From Kangiella sp. HZ709 (GTDB taxonomy: Bacteria; Pseudomonadota; Gammaproteobacteria; Enterobacterales; Kangiellaceae), in contig NZ_WKJC01000001.1 in assembly GCF_009674675.1 (NCBI RefSeq), forward strand, positions 434,001 through 498,000: DNA of 64,000 bases, read 5' to 3'. This document shows, piece after piece, positions 10,662 to 19,401 of this stretch. The notes beneath the pieces were generated by a model. It was not told where the DNA came from. It saw only the letters and a list, made by a program, of their open reading frames with translations, and ran no database searches. The stretch's first letter is position 1; the number at the start of each line of letters is the position of its first letter. A program made the position numbers and the translations under genes.

Positions 10662-11477
10662 CTATGACTTGTTTTGTTGGTTTCTGTTTGCCAAGCCCAT
10701 CTCAAGCTCCTGTAGTTTCTGTCGCACTACTACAATGTTATGTAAAATATCTTCTTCCGTTTTCTGGGTTTGCTCAAGCACGACTCTTTGTTCTTTTATC
10801 TCATCTAAGTTATTGATCACTAATGCAATAAATAGGTTCACAATGATAAAAGTCCCGACCACAATAAAGCTCACGTAATAGATCCAAGCCCATTCATGAT
10901 TGGCTAAATCTAAATACATGACTTCTGTCCAACCTTCTAAAGTCACGACCCTAAACAAGGTTAACAACGAAGTTCCTAAGCTGCCCCAGAACTGGGGATT
11001 GGTTTCATGGAAGAAGTGATAACCGGCAACACCATAAATATAAAATAAAACCATCATCAAAATCACTACATGGAACATTGAAGGAATGGTCTTCAATAAA
11101 GTGCTTACAATTAGGCGTAGTTCTGGCAAAGCTGATAACAAACGAGCAACACGTAATAGCCTTAATAAGCGTCCTATCATCGCGTACTGCCCAGCAAACG
11201 GTATTAGCGACAAGACTACTATGGAAAAGTCAAAAAGATTCCAGCCATCGCCAAAATAACGCCCAAACTTCGGTGCCACCGCATAAATTTTTAAAATAGC
11301 TTCTATAACAAAGATGACTAAAATCACTTGATTAGCTCTTTGAATTAAAGATGCTTGAGTCTCAGTAAGCCCCGATATAGTTTCCATACCTATCAAAATG
11401 GCGCTGACCAAAATGGTTGCAATAATGAAATACTCAAAAAACTTGCTATTAACTAGCTTGGCGATTTTGACTTGCAT
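10662..11477 (-). CDS. Single-domain voltage-gated cation channel (BacNav/ion transporter family) with Cav-like filter
   Basis: A 271-residue protein with six membrane segments that would assemble as a tetramer. S4 carries arginines at every third position (R103, R106, R109, R112 in GRLLRLLRVARLL), the voltage sensor. The pore loop reads FRVVTLEGWTEVMY; the selectivity filter T179-L-E-G-W-T-E185 differs from the TLESW of characterised bacterial sodium channels and resembles the TMEGWTD of repeat I in eukaryotic calcium channels. After S6 (about 203-222) the tail is acidic and heptad-like (LDEIKEQRVVLEQ...ILHNIVVVRQKLQEL), as expected for the tetramerising coiled coil. Ion preference needs recording. 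It stands alone between the YeaC-like gene and the tRNA genes. Confidence 0.9.
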   Translation of the reverse strand: MQVKIAKLVNSKFFEYFIIATILVSAILIGMETISGLTETQASLIQRANQVILVIFVIEAILKIYAVAPKFGRYFGDGWNLFDFSIVVLSLIPFAGQYAMIGRLLRLLRVARLLSALPELRLIVSTLLKTIPSMFHVVILMMVLFYIYGVAGYHFFHETNPQFWGSLGTSLLTLFRVVTLEGWTEVMYLDLANHEWAWIYYVSFIVVGTFIIVNLFIALVINNLDEIKEQRVVLEQTQKTEEDILHNIVVVRQKLQELEMGLANRNQQNKS

Positions 11478-11635
11478 AGGAATTTGAATTCAGAGTTATA
11501 GTTTTAATTTATAGAGCTAAATTATCATTAAAAAAGATGCCATTCAATTACAGTTTGTTTGAAGCTTTTGATAAAACTATCATGCAAACAAAAAGAATGT
11601 ATTTTTAACCGGTGAAATCTGAAGAGCTTAAAAAA

Positions 11636-11667
11636 GAAAAGGCTTTCAATTTCTTGAAAGCCTTTTC
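11636..11667 (-). terminator. Terminator of the tRNA-Ser/tRNA-Arg transcript
   Basis: A 14-bp perfect stem (11636-11649 with 11654-11667), loop of four, lies six bases after the CCA end of tRNA-Arg when read on the minus strand and is followed by a T run there. Positions agree with an intrinsic terminator for the tRNA operon. Confidence 0.85.
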
Positions 11668-11672
11668 AGATA

Positions 11673-11749
11673 TGGCGCGCATGGAAGGAGTCGAACCTCC
11701 GACCGCCTGGTTCGTAGCCAGGTACTCTATCCAGCTGAGCTACATGCGC
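11673..11749 (-). tRNA. tRNA-Arg(ACG)
   Basis: A 77-nt tRNA with encoded CCA. The acceptor stem GCGCATG pairs with CATGCGC; D loop AGCTCAGCTGGATAGAG; anticodon arm CCTGG-CTACGAA-CCAGG with anticodon ACG (A34 expected to become inosine); T arm GGAGG-TTCGACT-CCTCC. It lies 111 bp downstream of tRNA-Ser on the same strand, the pairing seen near csrA in many gammaproteobacteria. Confidence 0.97.
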
Positions 11750-11860
11750 ATCGTGGGCGGTATTATGCCACCAGTTTAAAGGATGTCAATCAACTTTTAG
11801 AAAGATTTTTGACTATTTTTAAGCTGGTTTAATACCTATTGCGACTATCTATTACGATAA

Positions 11861-11951
11861 TGGCGGTGAAGGAGGGATTCGAACCCTCGATACCGGATTA
11901 GGGTATACTCCCTTAGCAGGGGAGCGCCTTCAGCCGCTCGGCCACTTCACC
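11861..11951 (-). tRNA. tRNA-Ser(GCT)
   Basis: A 91-nt class II tRNA with encoded CCA. Acceptor GGTGAAG pairs with CTTCACC; D arm GGCCGAGCGGCTGAAGGC; anticodon arm CTCCC-CTGCTAA-GGGAG with anticodon GCT, reading AGC/AGU; long variable arm TATACC...GGTATC; T arm GAGGG-TTCGAAT-CCCTC. It is the first gene of the tRNA pair and follows csrA on the same strand. Confidence 0.97.
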
Positions 11952-11966
11952 TAAATCGCGAGCGAG

Positions 11967-11994
11967 ATATTACCCTATTCAGTGGATATTGCAA
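11967..11994 (-). promoter_or_regulatory. Probable promoter of the tRNA-Ser/tRNA-Arg unit
   Basis: On the minus strand TTGCAA (-35, 11989-11994) and TAATAT (-10, 11967-11972) are 16 bp apart, followed by a GC-rich discriminator (CTCGCTCGCG) as found at stringently controlled stable-RNA promoters. The tRNA starts 16 bp after the -10. Confidence 0.5.
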
Positions 11995-12050
11995 TATCTA
12001 AATAACGATTTTTTATGACTTTTTTAGAACTTATTTAAAAACAAATATGA

Positions 12051-12275
12051 TTAGTACTTGAATTCGTCATTAGGCACAAAAGCCGGTTGCTCACCATATT
12101 GCTGAGCGTTTTTTTCGTGCTGAATTCTCATGTATATTTCTTCACGGTGAACCGCGACTTCTTTCGGCGCATTGATACCAATGCGTACTTGATTCCCTTT
12201 TACGCCAAGAACTGTGACCGTGATTTCATCACCGATCATAAGAGTTTCGCCAACACGGCGAGTAAGGATTAACAT
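12051..12275 (-). CDS. csrA: Carbon storage regulator CsrA (RsmA)
   Basis: A 74-residue RNA-binding dimer that controls translation and stability of mRNAs by binding GGA motifs. The N-terminus [20 protein letters not shown] and the [10 protein letters not shown] segment are canonical, including the RNA-contacting R44-type residue in VHREE. It is about 13 residues longer than E. coli CsrA (61); the extension after the C-terminal helix ends [11 protein letters not shown]. Order alaS-csrA-tRNA-Ser-tRNA-Arg is the usual gammaproteobacterial one. Two GGDEF proteins and an HD-GYP protein in this window are possible targets, as such genes often are in other bacteria. Confidence 0.97.
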   Translation of the reverse strand: MLILTRRVGETLMIGDEITVTVLGVKGNQVRIGINAPKEVAVHREEIYMRIQHEKNAQQYGEQPAFVPNDEFKY

Positions 12276-12423
12276 AATATTCTCCCTAACACCTTTCTAC
12301 TACTATTTAAATTTATGCTTTCTAGCTTCTACTACAAAACCTTCAGCTACGACCAAAGTTAGCTCCGCCAACTATGTCAATAATTTTAACAACTTAATGC
12401 AAATATGACTATAGCAAAGTGTA

Positions 12424-15075
12424 TCAAATTAGCTTTTCTTCTAACCAAGGTAACACAGAATCCAAAGCTTTCGGTAATGCAGCTTCATCAGTACCACCAG
12501 CCTGAGCCATATCTGGACGACCGCCGCCCTTTCCGCCTACTTGCTGCGCCACCACATTAACTAATTCGCCAGCTTTTACCTTTGAGGTTAAATCTTTACT
12601 GACACCTGCAATTAGGCCTACTTTACCGTCATTAGCAACGGCCAACAGCACAATTGAAGAACCCAGCTTATTTTTTAGCTGATCCTGCATCTCGCGCAAC
12701 GATTTAGCTTCGACACCTTCTAACTTCGCGACTAGAACTTTAACACCTTTAACTTCAACAGCCTGTGAAAGTAAATCACTGCCTTGACTAGAGGCTAACT
12801 TCGACTTCAGTTGCTCAATATTTTTTTCCAATTGACGCGCTTTTTCCATCAATTGAGATACTTTCTCAGCTGCTTGAGCTGGGTCAGACTTTAACAAACC
12901 GCCAATAGCATTAAGCGTTTGTTCGCTAGATTGCATCCAGGTCACAGCCCCTTCGCCGGTTACGGCTTCAATTCGCCGAACCCCTGCAGCGATACCTGCT
13001 TCAGAAGTAATTTTAAACGGACCAATTTCGCCGGTATTACCTACATGAGTGCCACCACATAGTTCTACAGAGAATGGCGACATACTTAAAACACGCACTT
13101 CATCTCCATACTTTTCGCCAAATAAAGCCATAGCACCCTTTTCTTTTGCAGAATCCATATCGGTGACTTCAACATCAACCGCATGATTTTCATAAATCTT
13201 TTGATTGACCAACGCTTCTATTCGATTTAATTCATCGGCTGTTACCGCTTCAGTGTGCGAGAAATCAAAACGTAATTTATCTGGCTCAACCAAAGATCCT
13301 TTTTGCTGCACATGAGTTCCTAACAGTTCTCTTAAAGCCGCATGCATCAAATGAGTTGCAGAGTGATTCCGCATGGTGGCTTGACGAAGGTTGGTATCAA
13401 CCTCTGCTGTCACAGAGCTATCAAGAGTTAAACAACCGGATTTTAGATAGCCAATGTGAGCAATCGCATCACCCAGTTTTTGAGTATCTGTGACCATAAA
13501 CTCTGCATTAGATGAAACTAACTGCCCTTTATCACCAACCTGACCGCCAGACTCAGCATAAAAGGGTGTATTTTTCAAAACCACAATCGCTTTATCACCA
13601 GAGTCAATAGATGTAACTTCTTCATCACCTTTTAACAGCTTAGAAACCACAGAATCTTGCGAGACATTCTCGTAACCGGTAAATTCTGACTTCTCATCAA
13701 TTGACAAACTATCATTGTAGTCAACTCCGAAATTGCTTGCCGCACGAGCTTTTTCACGCTGAGTTTCCATAGCTTTCTCAAAGCCATTCCAGTCAATCTC
13801 TAACTCTTTTTCGCGGGCTATATCTGCTGTTAAATCTTTGGGGAAACCAAAAGTGTCGTAAAGCTTAAAGACCGTTTCACCAGCGATGGTTTTTCCTGAC
13901 ATTGCAGCTATATCAGCTTCTAAAATTGCCATACCACGATCTAATGTCTTAGCAAATGCAGCTTCTTCTTTAGCTAACACTTTGACGATAAAGTCGTATT
14001 GCTCACTTAACTCAGGATACGCCGAGCCCATCTCGTTAACCAATGGCTTGACCAAATCAGCAAAAAAAGCAGCTTTGTGCCCTTCAGTGCCGGCTCCCAA
14101 CTGATGGCCATGACGAATAGCGCGGCGCACGATACGTCTCAATACATAACCACGGCCTTCATTTGAAGGAATCACTCCGTCCACCACCATAAAAGCACAA
14201 GAGCGAATATGATCAGCTATAACTCGTAAAGATTTATTATCTAAATCTTTAACATTCAATAAATTAGCTGTTGCTTTGATAAGATTTTGGAAAATATCAA
14301 TTTCATAGTTACTATGAACGTTTTGCATGATCGCAGAAATACGCTCTAACCCCATACCAGTATCAACGGATGGTTTAGGCAATGGCTCCATAGTGCCGTC
14401 TTTGTGACGGTTATATTGCATGAAGACAAGGTTCCATATTTCTATAAAACGATCACCGTCCTCTTCAGGTGAACCAGGTACACCACCCCAAATATGCTCT
14501 CCATGATCGTAGAAAACTTCAGAGCAAGGGCCACAAGGGCCAGTATCACCCATCGCCCAGAAATTGTCTGAAGCATAACGAGCGCCTTTATTATCGCCTA
14601 TTTTGCTAATCCGATCGGCAGGAAAGCCTATTTCATTGACCCAAATATCCAAGGCTTCTTGATCTTCATCGTAAACTGTAACCCAAAGCTTTTCTTTCGG
14701 TAATTTCAAAACCTCAGTTAAAAATTCCCAGCAGTACTTTATGGCGTCTTGCTTAAAATAATCACCAAAGGAAAAGTTACCTAACATTTCGAAGAAAGTA
14801 TGATGGCGTGCGGTATAACCGACATTTTCTAGATCGTTGTGTTTACCGCCAGCACGCACACAGCGTTGTGAGCTCGTTGCGCGGCTATAGCTGCGCTTAT
14901 CCGTACCTAAGAAACAATCTTTGAACTGCACCATACCTGCATTGGTAAACAGCAAAGTAGGATCGTTAGCGGGAACCAAAGGACTTGAATCGACCACTTG
15001 ATGATTGTTACTTTCAAAGTATTTTAGAAATGCATCACGAATTTGATTCGTGCTCATATAATTCAGCTGGCTCAC
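12424..15075 (-). CDS. alaS: Alanyl-tRNA synthetase
   Basis: An 883-residue enzyme charging tRNA-Ala. The class II catalytic domain opens with [24 protein letters not shown]; the editing domain has the zinc-binding [11 protein letters not shown] and [13 protein letters not shown] motifs; the C-terminal C-Ala domain ends [15 protein letters not shown]. Length agrees with E. coli (876). I keep GTG at 15075 as start because AGAAGG lies seven bases before it; the in-frame ATG at 15057 has no ribosome site, although family members would fit either. It is followed by csrA and preceded by recX on the same strand. Confidence 0.97.
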   Translation of the reverse strand: MSQLNYMSTNQIRDAFLKYFESNNHQVVDSSPLVPANDPTLLFTNAGMVQFKDCFLGTDKRSYSRATSSQRCVRAGGKHNDLENVGYTARHHTFFEMLGNFSFGDYFKQDAIKYCWEFLTEVLKLPKEKLWVTVYDEDQEALDIWVNEIGFPADRISKIGDNKGARYASDNFWAMGDTGPCGPCSEVFYDHGEHIWGGVPGSPEEDGDRFIEIWNLVFMQYNRHKDGTMEPLPKPSVDTGMGLERISAIMQNVHSNYEIDIFQNLIKATANLLNVKDLDNKSLRVIADHIRSCAFMVVDGVIPSNEGRGYVLRRIVRRAIRHGHQLGAGTEGHKAAFFADLVKPLVNEMGSAYPELSEQYDFIVKVLAKEEAAFAKTLDRGMAILEADIAAMSGKTIAGETVFKLYDTFGFPKDLTADIAREKELEIDWNGFEKAMETQREKARAASNFGVDYNDSLSIDEKSEFTGYENVSQDSVVSKLLKGDEEVTSIDSGDKAIVVLKNTPFYAESGGQVGDKGQLVSSNAEFMVTDTQKLGDAIAHIGYLKSGCLTLDSSVTAEVDTNLRQATMRNHSATHLMHAALRELLGTHVQQKGSLVEPDKLRFDFSHTEAVTADELNRIEALVNQKIYENHAVDVEVTDMDSAKEKGAMALFGEKYGDEVRVLSMSPFSVELCGGTHVGNTGEIGPFKITSEAGIAAGVRRIEAVTGEGAVTWMQSSEQTLNAIGGLLKSDPAQAAEKVSQLMEKARQLEKNIEQLKSKLASSQGSDLLSQAVEVKGVKVLVAKLEGVEAKSLREMQDQLKNKLGSSIVLLAVANDGKVGLIAGVSKDLTSKVKAGELVNVVAQQVGGKGGGRPDMAQAGGTDEAALPKALDSVLPWLEEKLI

Positions 15076-15126
15076 ACTAGCACCTTCTACCTTTTTTAAC
15101 TTTAAGTTATTCTTATAAACAATTGA

Positions 15127-15594
15127 TTAATATAGATCTTCACGATTCTGACTAAAGATCCAATTGATAATATCGAAATCAAAACCACGGTATTGTAAAA
15201 AACGACTTTGCTTGGCTTTTAGTTTTAAATCACTACCGGGAAGTTGATTATATTTCTTCTGCCAAATTTCTAAAGCAATTTGATACCAATCAAGCTCCAA
15301 TTCTTCATATATTTGGCTAATTTTTGATTCTGCAATGCCCTTTTGTTGTAACTCTTGACTAATTCGCCTTTGACCATAACCAGAGCCACTTCGCATTCGA
15401 ACATAACTTTCAGCAAAGCGCTGATCCGACTGGAGCCCATTCTCTGCTAATCGATCGAGATACGCTTCAACTTCTTCACCTTCAAAACCTCGAATTTTAA
15501 GCTTGTTAATAAGCTCACGCCGGGAATGTTCCCGGCGTGCAAGCAAATCCATCGCTATATGTTTATGGTCTCTTGGCGGTCGTTTAAAAGCCAT
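15127..15594 (-). CDS. recX: RecA regulator RecX
   Basis: A 155-residue all-helical protein that binds RecA filaments and restrains their extension and ATPase activity. Family features are three RecX helical repeats: LLARREHSRRELINKLKIRGFEGEEVEAYLDRL, GLQSDQRFAESYVRMRSGSGYGQRRISQELQQKGI, and a C-terminal LKAKQSRFLQYRGFDFDIINWIF. It lies between alaS and a micro-ORF that separates it from recA, all on the minus strand, so read-through from recA is likely. Confidence 0.95.
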   Translation of the reverse strand: MAFKRPPRDHKHIAMDLLARREHSRRELINKLKIRGFEGEEVEAYLDRLAENGLQSDQRFAESYVRMRSGSGYGQRRISQELQQKGIAESKISQIYEELELDWYQIALEIWQKKYNQLPGSDLKLKAKQSRFLQYRGFDFDIINWIFSQNREDLY

Positions 15595-15623
15595 AAAAGA
15601 ACTATGCTATTCCAACCTGATTT

Positions 15624-15767
15624 TTAATTACGGAAGATTAAAATCAATACACTAATCAAACCTAGTGTCACAAAGCCAGCAACGAACCCTTTACCAAAAG
15701 CTGTTAAAAACCTTCCTGATTTAGAGACTTGGCTTTTAGAATCAATTTGTTGTTTCTCTGTCGTCAT
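15624..15767 (-). CDS. 47-residue predicted single-pass membrane micro-protein between recA and recX
   Basis: An uninterrupted frame from ATG 15767 to TAA 15624. The first 18 residues are polar (MTTEKQQIDSKSQVSKSG), then GRFLTAFGKGFVAGF and a hydrophobic run VTLGLISVLILIF make one likely transmembrane helix ending in RN. GAGAGA lies about nine bases before the ATG. It occupies almost the whole recA-recX gap on their strand and ends 29 bp before recX. I do not recognise the family; coding status rests on the polar-head/hydrophobic-tail design, position and ribosome site. Confidence 0.6.
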   Translation of the reverse strand: MTTEKQQIDSKSQVSKSGRFLTAFGKGFVAGFVTLGLISVLILIFRN

Positions 15768-15798
15768 TTTTATAATTCTCTCACAAAGCTAATGAAAC

Positions 15799-16830
15799 TT
15801 ATGCTTCAACTTCTTCTTCAGAATCATCTTCTGCTGAAGCCGTCACTAAAAGCATATTGCGCAGCTTAGTTTCAATTTCTTCTTTAACTTCAGGGTTTTC
15901 TTTTAAGTACTTAATGACGTTTTGCTTACCCTGACCAATTTTACTTCCATTGTAAGCATACCAAGCGCCGGACTTATCAACTAAATCGTGCTTCACGCCC
16001 CAATCTAAAATTTCGCCTTCTAACGACGAGCCTTCACCATAAAGAATTTGGAATTCAGCTTGTTTAAACGGCGGTGCCACTTTGTTTTTAACGACTTTAA
16101 CCCGAGTTTCGTTACCGATAATCTCATCACCTTGTTTGATTTGCCCAATACGGCGAATATCTAAACGAACTGAGGCATAGAATTTCAGTGCATTACCACC
16201 GGTAGTCGTTTCTGGACTACCGAACATAACGCCAATCTTCATACGAATTTGGTTAATGAATACACACAAGGTGTTTGAGCGCTTGATATTAGCAGTCAAC
16301 TTACGCAAGGCTTGCGACATTAAACGTGCTTGCAAACCCATATGAGAGTCACCCATGTCGCCTTCGATTTCAGCTTTAGGTGTTAATGCAGCCACCGAAT
16401 CAATCACCAAAATATCTACCGCACCAGAACGAACTAGCATGTCCGTAATTTCTAGAGCTTGCTCACCCGTATCAGGCTGAGAAACAATTAAATCATCAAG
16501 GTTCACGCCTAATTTTTCTGCATAAATTGGATCAAGCGCATGCTCTGCATCAACAAAGGCAGCCGTCCCACCATCTGCCTGACAAGCAGCAATTGCTTGC
16601 AACGCTAAAGTTGTCTTACCCGATGATTCAGGACCATAAACTTCTACAATACGACCTTTCGGTAAGCCGCCTATTCCTAACGCAATATCAAGACCTAAGG
16701 AACCTGTTGAAATGGTTTGAATACCCTTCGCTGCGCTGTTGTCACCCAAACGCATAATCGAACCTTTACCAAACTGACGCTCGATTTGAGTTAAAGCTGC
16801 GCCAAGTGCTTTCTTTTTATTCTCATCCAT
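15799..16830 (-). CDS. recA: Recombinase RecA
   Basis: A 343-residue strand-exchange ATPase that also drives LexA self-cleavage. Walker A GPESSGKT is at residues 66-73; [38 protein letters not shown] and the L2 region [25 protein letters not shown] are near-invariant family stretches. The C-terminal tail is acidic ([12 protein letters not shown]), as usual. GAGGT lies seven bases before the ATG. I looked for an E. coli-type SOS box (CTGT-N8-ACAG) in the 180 bp upstream and did not see one. The micro-ORF and recX follow on the same strand. Confidence 0.98.
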   Translation of the reverse strand: MDENKKKALGAALTQIERQFGKGSIMRLGDNSAAKGIQTISTGSLGLDIALGIGGLPKGRIVEVYGPESSGKTTLALQAIAACQADGGTAAFVDAEHALDPIYAEKLGVNLDDLIVSQPDTGEQALEITDMLVRSGAVDILVIDSVAALTPKAEIEGDMGDSHMGLQARLMSQALRKLTANIKRSNTLCVFINQIRMKIGVMFGSPETTTGGNALKFYASVRLDIRRIGQIKQGDEIIGNETRVKVVKNKVAPPFKQAEFQILYGEGSSLEGEILDWGVKHDLVDKSGAWYAYNGSKIGQGKQNVIKYLKENPEVKEEIETKLRNMLLVTASAEDDSEEEVEA

Positions 16831-17009
16831 TAAAGGACCTCTATAATTTGTCTTAAATGTATTTTTCGTTAGGAAACAATTTTCATAAACTGTCGCTGAT
16901 TATTCCATAATTCGGCAACTATAGTAATAGGCATTTCTCAGGAAATGGCTAAGAATTTGACCATTAACCTTGTAAGTTCTTAATATTTGTAAAAAGCTTC
17001 TAGTTATAC

Positions 17010-17570
17010 CTATTTAGTCGCCAAGTATTCTTGGCGTGTGATCCTATAAACCTCTACATTTAACCCCATCATCTCTATGGTTTCTGTGTATTTTTCATTC
17101 AACTTTTTAGCCAATTTTACTGATGGCTGATTGCTTTCGACAATTAAACTGATCAAATGCTCAAAGCCCAATTCTTCAAAGCCAAATTGCATGGCTTTTG
17201 TTGCAGCTTCGTAACCATAACCAAAATTTTGAAACTTCGGATTAATGCCCCAGCCTATCTCCACATCTGGCCAATCTTCGGGATAATGAATACCCACATG
17301 ACCCACATATTCACCTGTTGCCTTGTCTTCTAAGGCCCAAAATCCAAAACCCCGTAATACCCAGTGACCAATCATGGCCGTATAGGCACGCCAAGCCATT
17401 TCCCGATTAAGCAGATCACCGTTACCCAAATAGCGTCTAAATACTGGATCCGCTACTAAATCGGCATAAGTATCAAAATCTTCGAGTCTAAACTCACGCA
17501 TAAAAAGCCGCTCAGTCTGCAATAAAGGGATCTGATACTCAATATTAGTTATTGAATTTTTCGACAACAT
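17010..17570 (-). CDS. GNAT acetyltransferase, RimJ/RimL-like (Acetyltransf_3)
   Basis: A 186-residue N-acetyltransferase. It opens with LLQTERLFMREFRLEDFDTYADL, typical of the RimJ/RimL branch, with GHVGIHYPEDWPDVEIGWGINPKFQNFGYGYEAATKAMQFGFEELGFEHLISLI carrying the acetyl-CoA-binding region (Q/R-x-x-G-x-G/A, here QNFGYG). The substrate cannot be told: the branch includes ribosomal protein, antibiotic and small-amine acetylases. I start at ATG 17570, because AGAGGT is six bases before it; the GTG at 17576 would abut the ribosome site. Monocistronic, divergent from the peroxiredoxin gene. Confidence 0.85.
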   Translation of the reverse strand: MLSKNSITNIEYQIPLLQTERLFMREFRLEDFDTYADLVADPVFRRYLGNGDLLNREMAWRAYTAMIGHWVLRGFGFWALEDKATGEYVGHVGIHYPEDWPDVEIGWGINPKFQNFGYGYEAATKAMQFGFEELGFEHLISLIVESNQPSVKLAKKLNEKYTETIEMMGLNVEVYRITRQEYLATK

Positions 17571-17648
17571 ATTCACACCTCTAAGAATAAGTTACTATAG
17601 TGTTATACAAAAGGCATTGCCTGATTACTTTTACCGATATTTTCACTG

Positions 17649-18182
17649 ATGACTCTTACTATGAAAAAACTATTAATAATTACTGCTATATTGGCGCTAC
17701 CTTTTACCGCATCTGCCAGCGAATTTGTTGGTCAATTGGCGCCCAACTTTAAACTCATGTCACAAAATGGTGCCTATAAGTCGCTTGAAGATTATAAAGG
17801 GCAATGGCTGGTGTTGTATTTTTACCCTAAAAACAACACGCCTGGTTGCACCACAGAAGCTAAAAAGTTTAGAGATAATTACAAAAAGTTTAAAGCGATC
17901 AATGCAGAAATTGTGGGGGTTTCATTAGATGATAATGAGTCGCACAAAGGTTTCAGTAAACAATACCAACTGCCTTTTGATATTTTATCAGACACGAGTA
18001 AATCTGCCGCAGAGTCTTATAAAGTTTTGGGTGGGTTTGGTCCTGTACAATACACTAAACGCGAAACTTTTATTATTGACCCTGCTGGCGGCATTGTATA
18101 TCACTTCGAAAAAGTTAGCCCGTCAGAGCATGCCACCAATGTTATGGCTAAGTTAAAGGAACTACAAAAAGACCTGGGTTAG
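17649..18182 (+). CDS. Exported peroxiredoxin (BCP/AhpC-TSA type)
   Basis: A 177-residue thiol peroxidase with an N-terminal signal peptide (MKKLLIITAILALPFTASA, cleavage before SEF), so it should act in the periplasm. The active site is VLYFYPKNNTPGCTTEAKKFRDN with peroxidatic Cys67. There is no second Cys five residues later, so this is not the two-Cys alpha-type BCP; it needs an external thiol or works as a 1-Cys enzyme. RETFIIDPAGGIVYHF is the usual C-terminal beta strand pair. Start may be ATG 17649 or, as well, ATG 17661, which gives the shorter signal peptide; neither has a clear ribosome site. Confidence 0.9.
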   Translation: MTLTMKKLLIITAILALPFTASASEFVGQLAPNFKLMSQNGAYKSLEDYKGQWLVLYFYPKNNTPGCTTEAKKFRDNYKKFKAINAEIVGVSLDDNESHKGFSKQYQLPFDILSDTSKSAAESYKVLGGFGPVQYTKRETFIIDPAGGIVYHFEKVSPSEHATNVMAKLKELQKDLG

Positions 18183-18211
18183 TAGAAAAGCTTTGAATCG
18201 CTTCAATATAC

Positions 18212-18748
18212 TTATTGAAGCCTTTCCACCTCTATCAATTGACTGGTCTCATTATTACTGAGCCATAGTTGACCGTCCTCAATGGTAGCTTGCAATTGCA
18301 TGGTCCGCTCTATCATAGACTCCAGCCCTGCCACTTGCTCATCGTTCAATGCATAAATTTCTAGATTTTTATAATCTCTAACCTTATTACCTAAAGCTTT
18401 CCACCATATCGCGCTGGCATTCTCATTGTAACTGTAAACCAAAACTTTTTGTGATTTATGGCTGGCCTTTCTTAGCCGAGTTTCATCAGGGCGACCTAAG
18501 TCAATCCATAGCTCAATGTCATCCGTGTAATTCTTAGCCCAAATTTCAGGTTCACTCTCTTCTGATAAACCCTTAGTAAATTCCAGTCGCTCTTGAACAT
18601 TTAAAATATAAGCCACTAAACGGACCATCATTCGTTTATCGCTTTCCGACGGATGCTGCGCAATGGTTAGATTTAACTCATCATAATAATGGTTATCCAA
18701 ATCTGAAATATTGACCGTTGCTTTATAGATCGTAGCTTTTAGAGCCAT
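18212..18748 (-). CDS. yaeQ: YaeQ family protein
   Basis: A 178-residue protein with family features MALKATIYKATVNISDLDNHYY, HPSESDKRMMVRLVAYIL, and PEIWAKNYTDDIELWIDLGRPDETRLRKASHKSQKVLVYSYN. The structure of the family resembles PD-(D/E)XK nuclease folds (the E/D-W-I-D-L-G-x-P-D region), but activity is not established; plasmid-borne E. coli YaeQ was once linked to RfaH suppression. The ATG shares a base with the TAA of the HAD gene upstream (TAATG), so they are translationally coupled. A 9-bp hairpin (18200-18221) overlaps its stop codon. Confidence 0.9.
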   Translation of the reverse strand: MALKATIYKATVNISDLDNHYYDELNLTIAQHPSESDKRMMVRLVAYILNVQERLEFTKGLSEESEPEIWAKNYTDDIELWIDLGRPDETRLRKASHKSQKVLVYSYNENASAIWWKALGNKVRDYKNLEIYALNDEQVAGLESMIERTMQLQATIEDGQLWLSNNETSQLIEVERLQ

Positions 18749-19401
18749 TAAAAGAGTTCCTTTAAATTAGAAAAACAGTGAACTATTTTTGCTGGTTCGT
18801 AATTTTTCAACGTCTCTTTTGTTTGAGCACCAAAAGTAACGCCAATCGAATAAGTTCCTGCATTATTGGCCATTTCTAAATCGAAACTGGTATCGCCAAT
18901 CATAATCACTTCTTTAGCGTTGGTATTTGTTTTTTGCATTAAAACATTCAGCATATCAGGTGCTGGTTTTGCATTACCCACTTCATCAGCACCAATAGTA
19001 TGCTCAAAGTAATGCCTCAAACCTGATTCATCCAAAACCCTATCTAAACCATGGCGAGCTTTACCCGTGGCAACAGCCAGCATATGACCTTTTGCTTTAA
19101 GTGTTTGCAGAACCTCTTCCACACCTTCGAACACTGGTGTTGGCGTTGTATCAGCTTCTACATACTGATAGCGATATTCTTCAGTGATGGCTTTATGGCA
19201 TTTTAGTTCTGGAAATAGGATGTTTAAGCACTCCGTTAAACCCAGCCCAATAATACCTTTTACTGCTTCATCCGTTGGTACTAATAAATCTAGCCGACGA
19301 GCAGATTCTTGCATGGCTGAAACTATGCGACCTGTGGAGTCCATAATGGTCCCATCCCAGTCAAACACAATTAACTTTATATTCGAAAGCGATTCAGCCA
19401 A
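18748..19401 (-). CDS. HAD-IA hydrolase, phosphoglycolate phosphatase-like
   Basis: A 217-residue cytoplasmic phosphatase. HAD motif I is VFDWDGTIMDST (nucleophile D at about residue 14), motif II is AVATGK, and motifs III/IV are NAKPAPD and MIGDTSFDLEMANNAG. A helical cap lies between motifs I and II. The physiological substrate is unknown; this gene is often found beside rluC in gammaproteobacteria. The start is TTG at 19401 inside the end of rluC (8-bp overlap), with a GAGCGGG ribosome-site-like sequence just before; there is no nearer ATG. It is coupled downstream to yaeQ. Confidence 0.9.
   Translation of the reverse strand: MAESLSNIKLIVFDWDGTIMDSTGRIVSAMQESARRLDLLVPTDEAVKGIIGLGLTECLNILFPELKCHKAITEEYRYQYVEADTTPTPVFEGVEEVLQTLKAKGHMLAVATGKARHGLDRVLDESGLRHYFEHTIGADEVGNAKPAPDMLNVLMQKTNTNAKEVIMIGDTSFDLEMANNAGTYSIGVTFGAQTKETLKNYEPAKIVHCFSNLKELF

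Noticed and set aside
18200-18221. 9-bp hairpin between the peroxiredoxin gene and yaeQ as a terminator
   Set aside because: AT-rich stem with only a short, interrupted T run; it overlaps the yaeQ stop, so I mention it there but do not call it.
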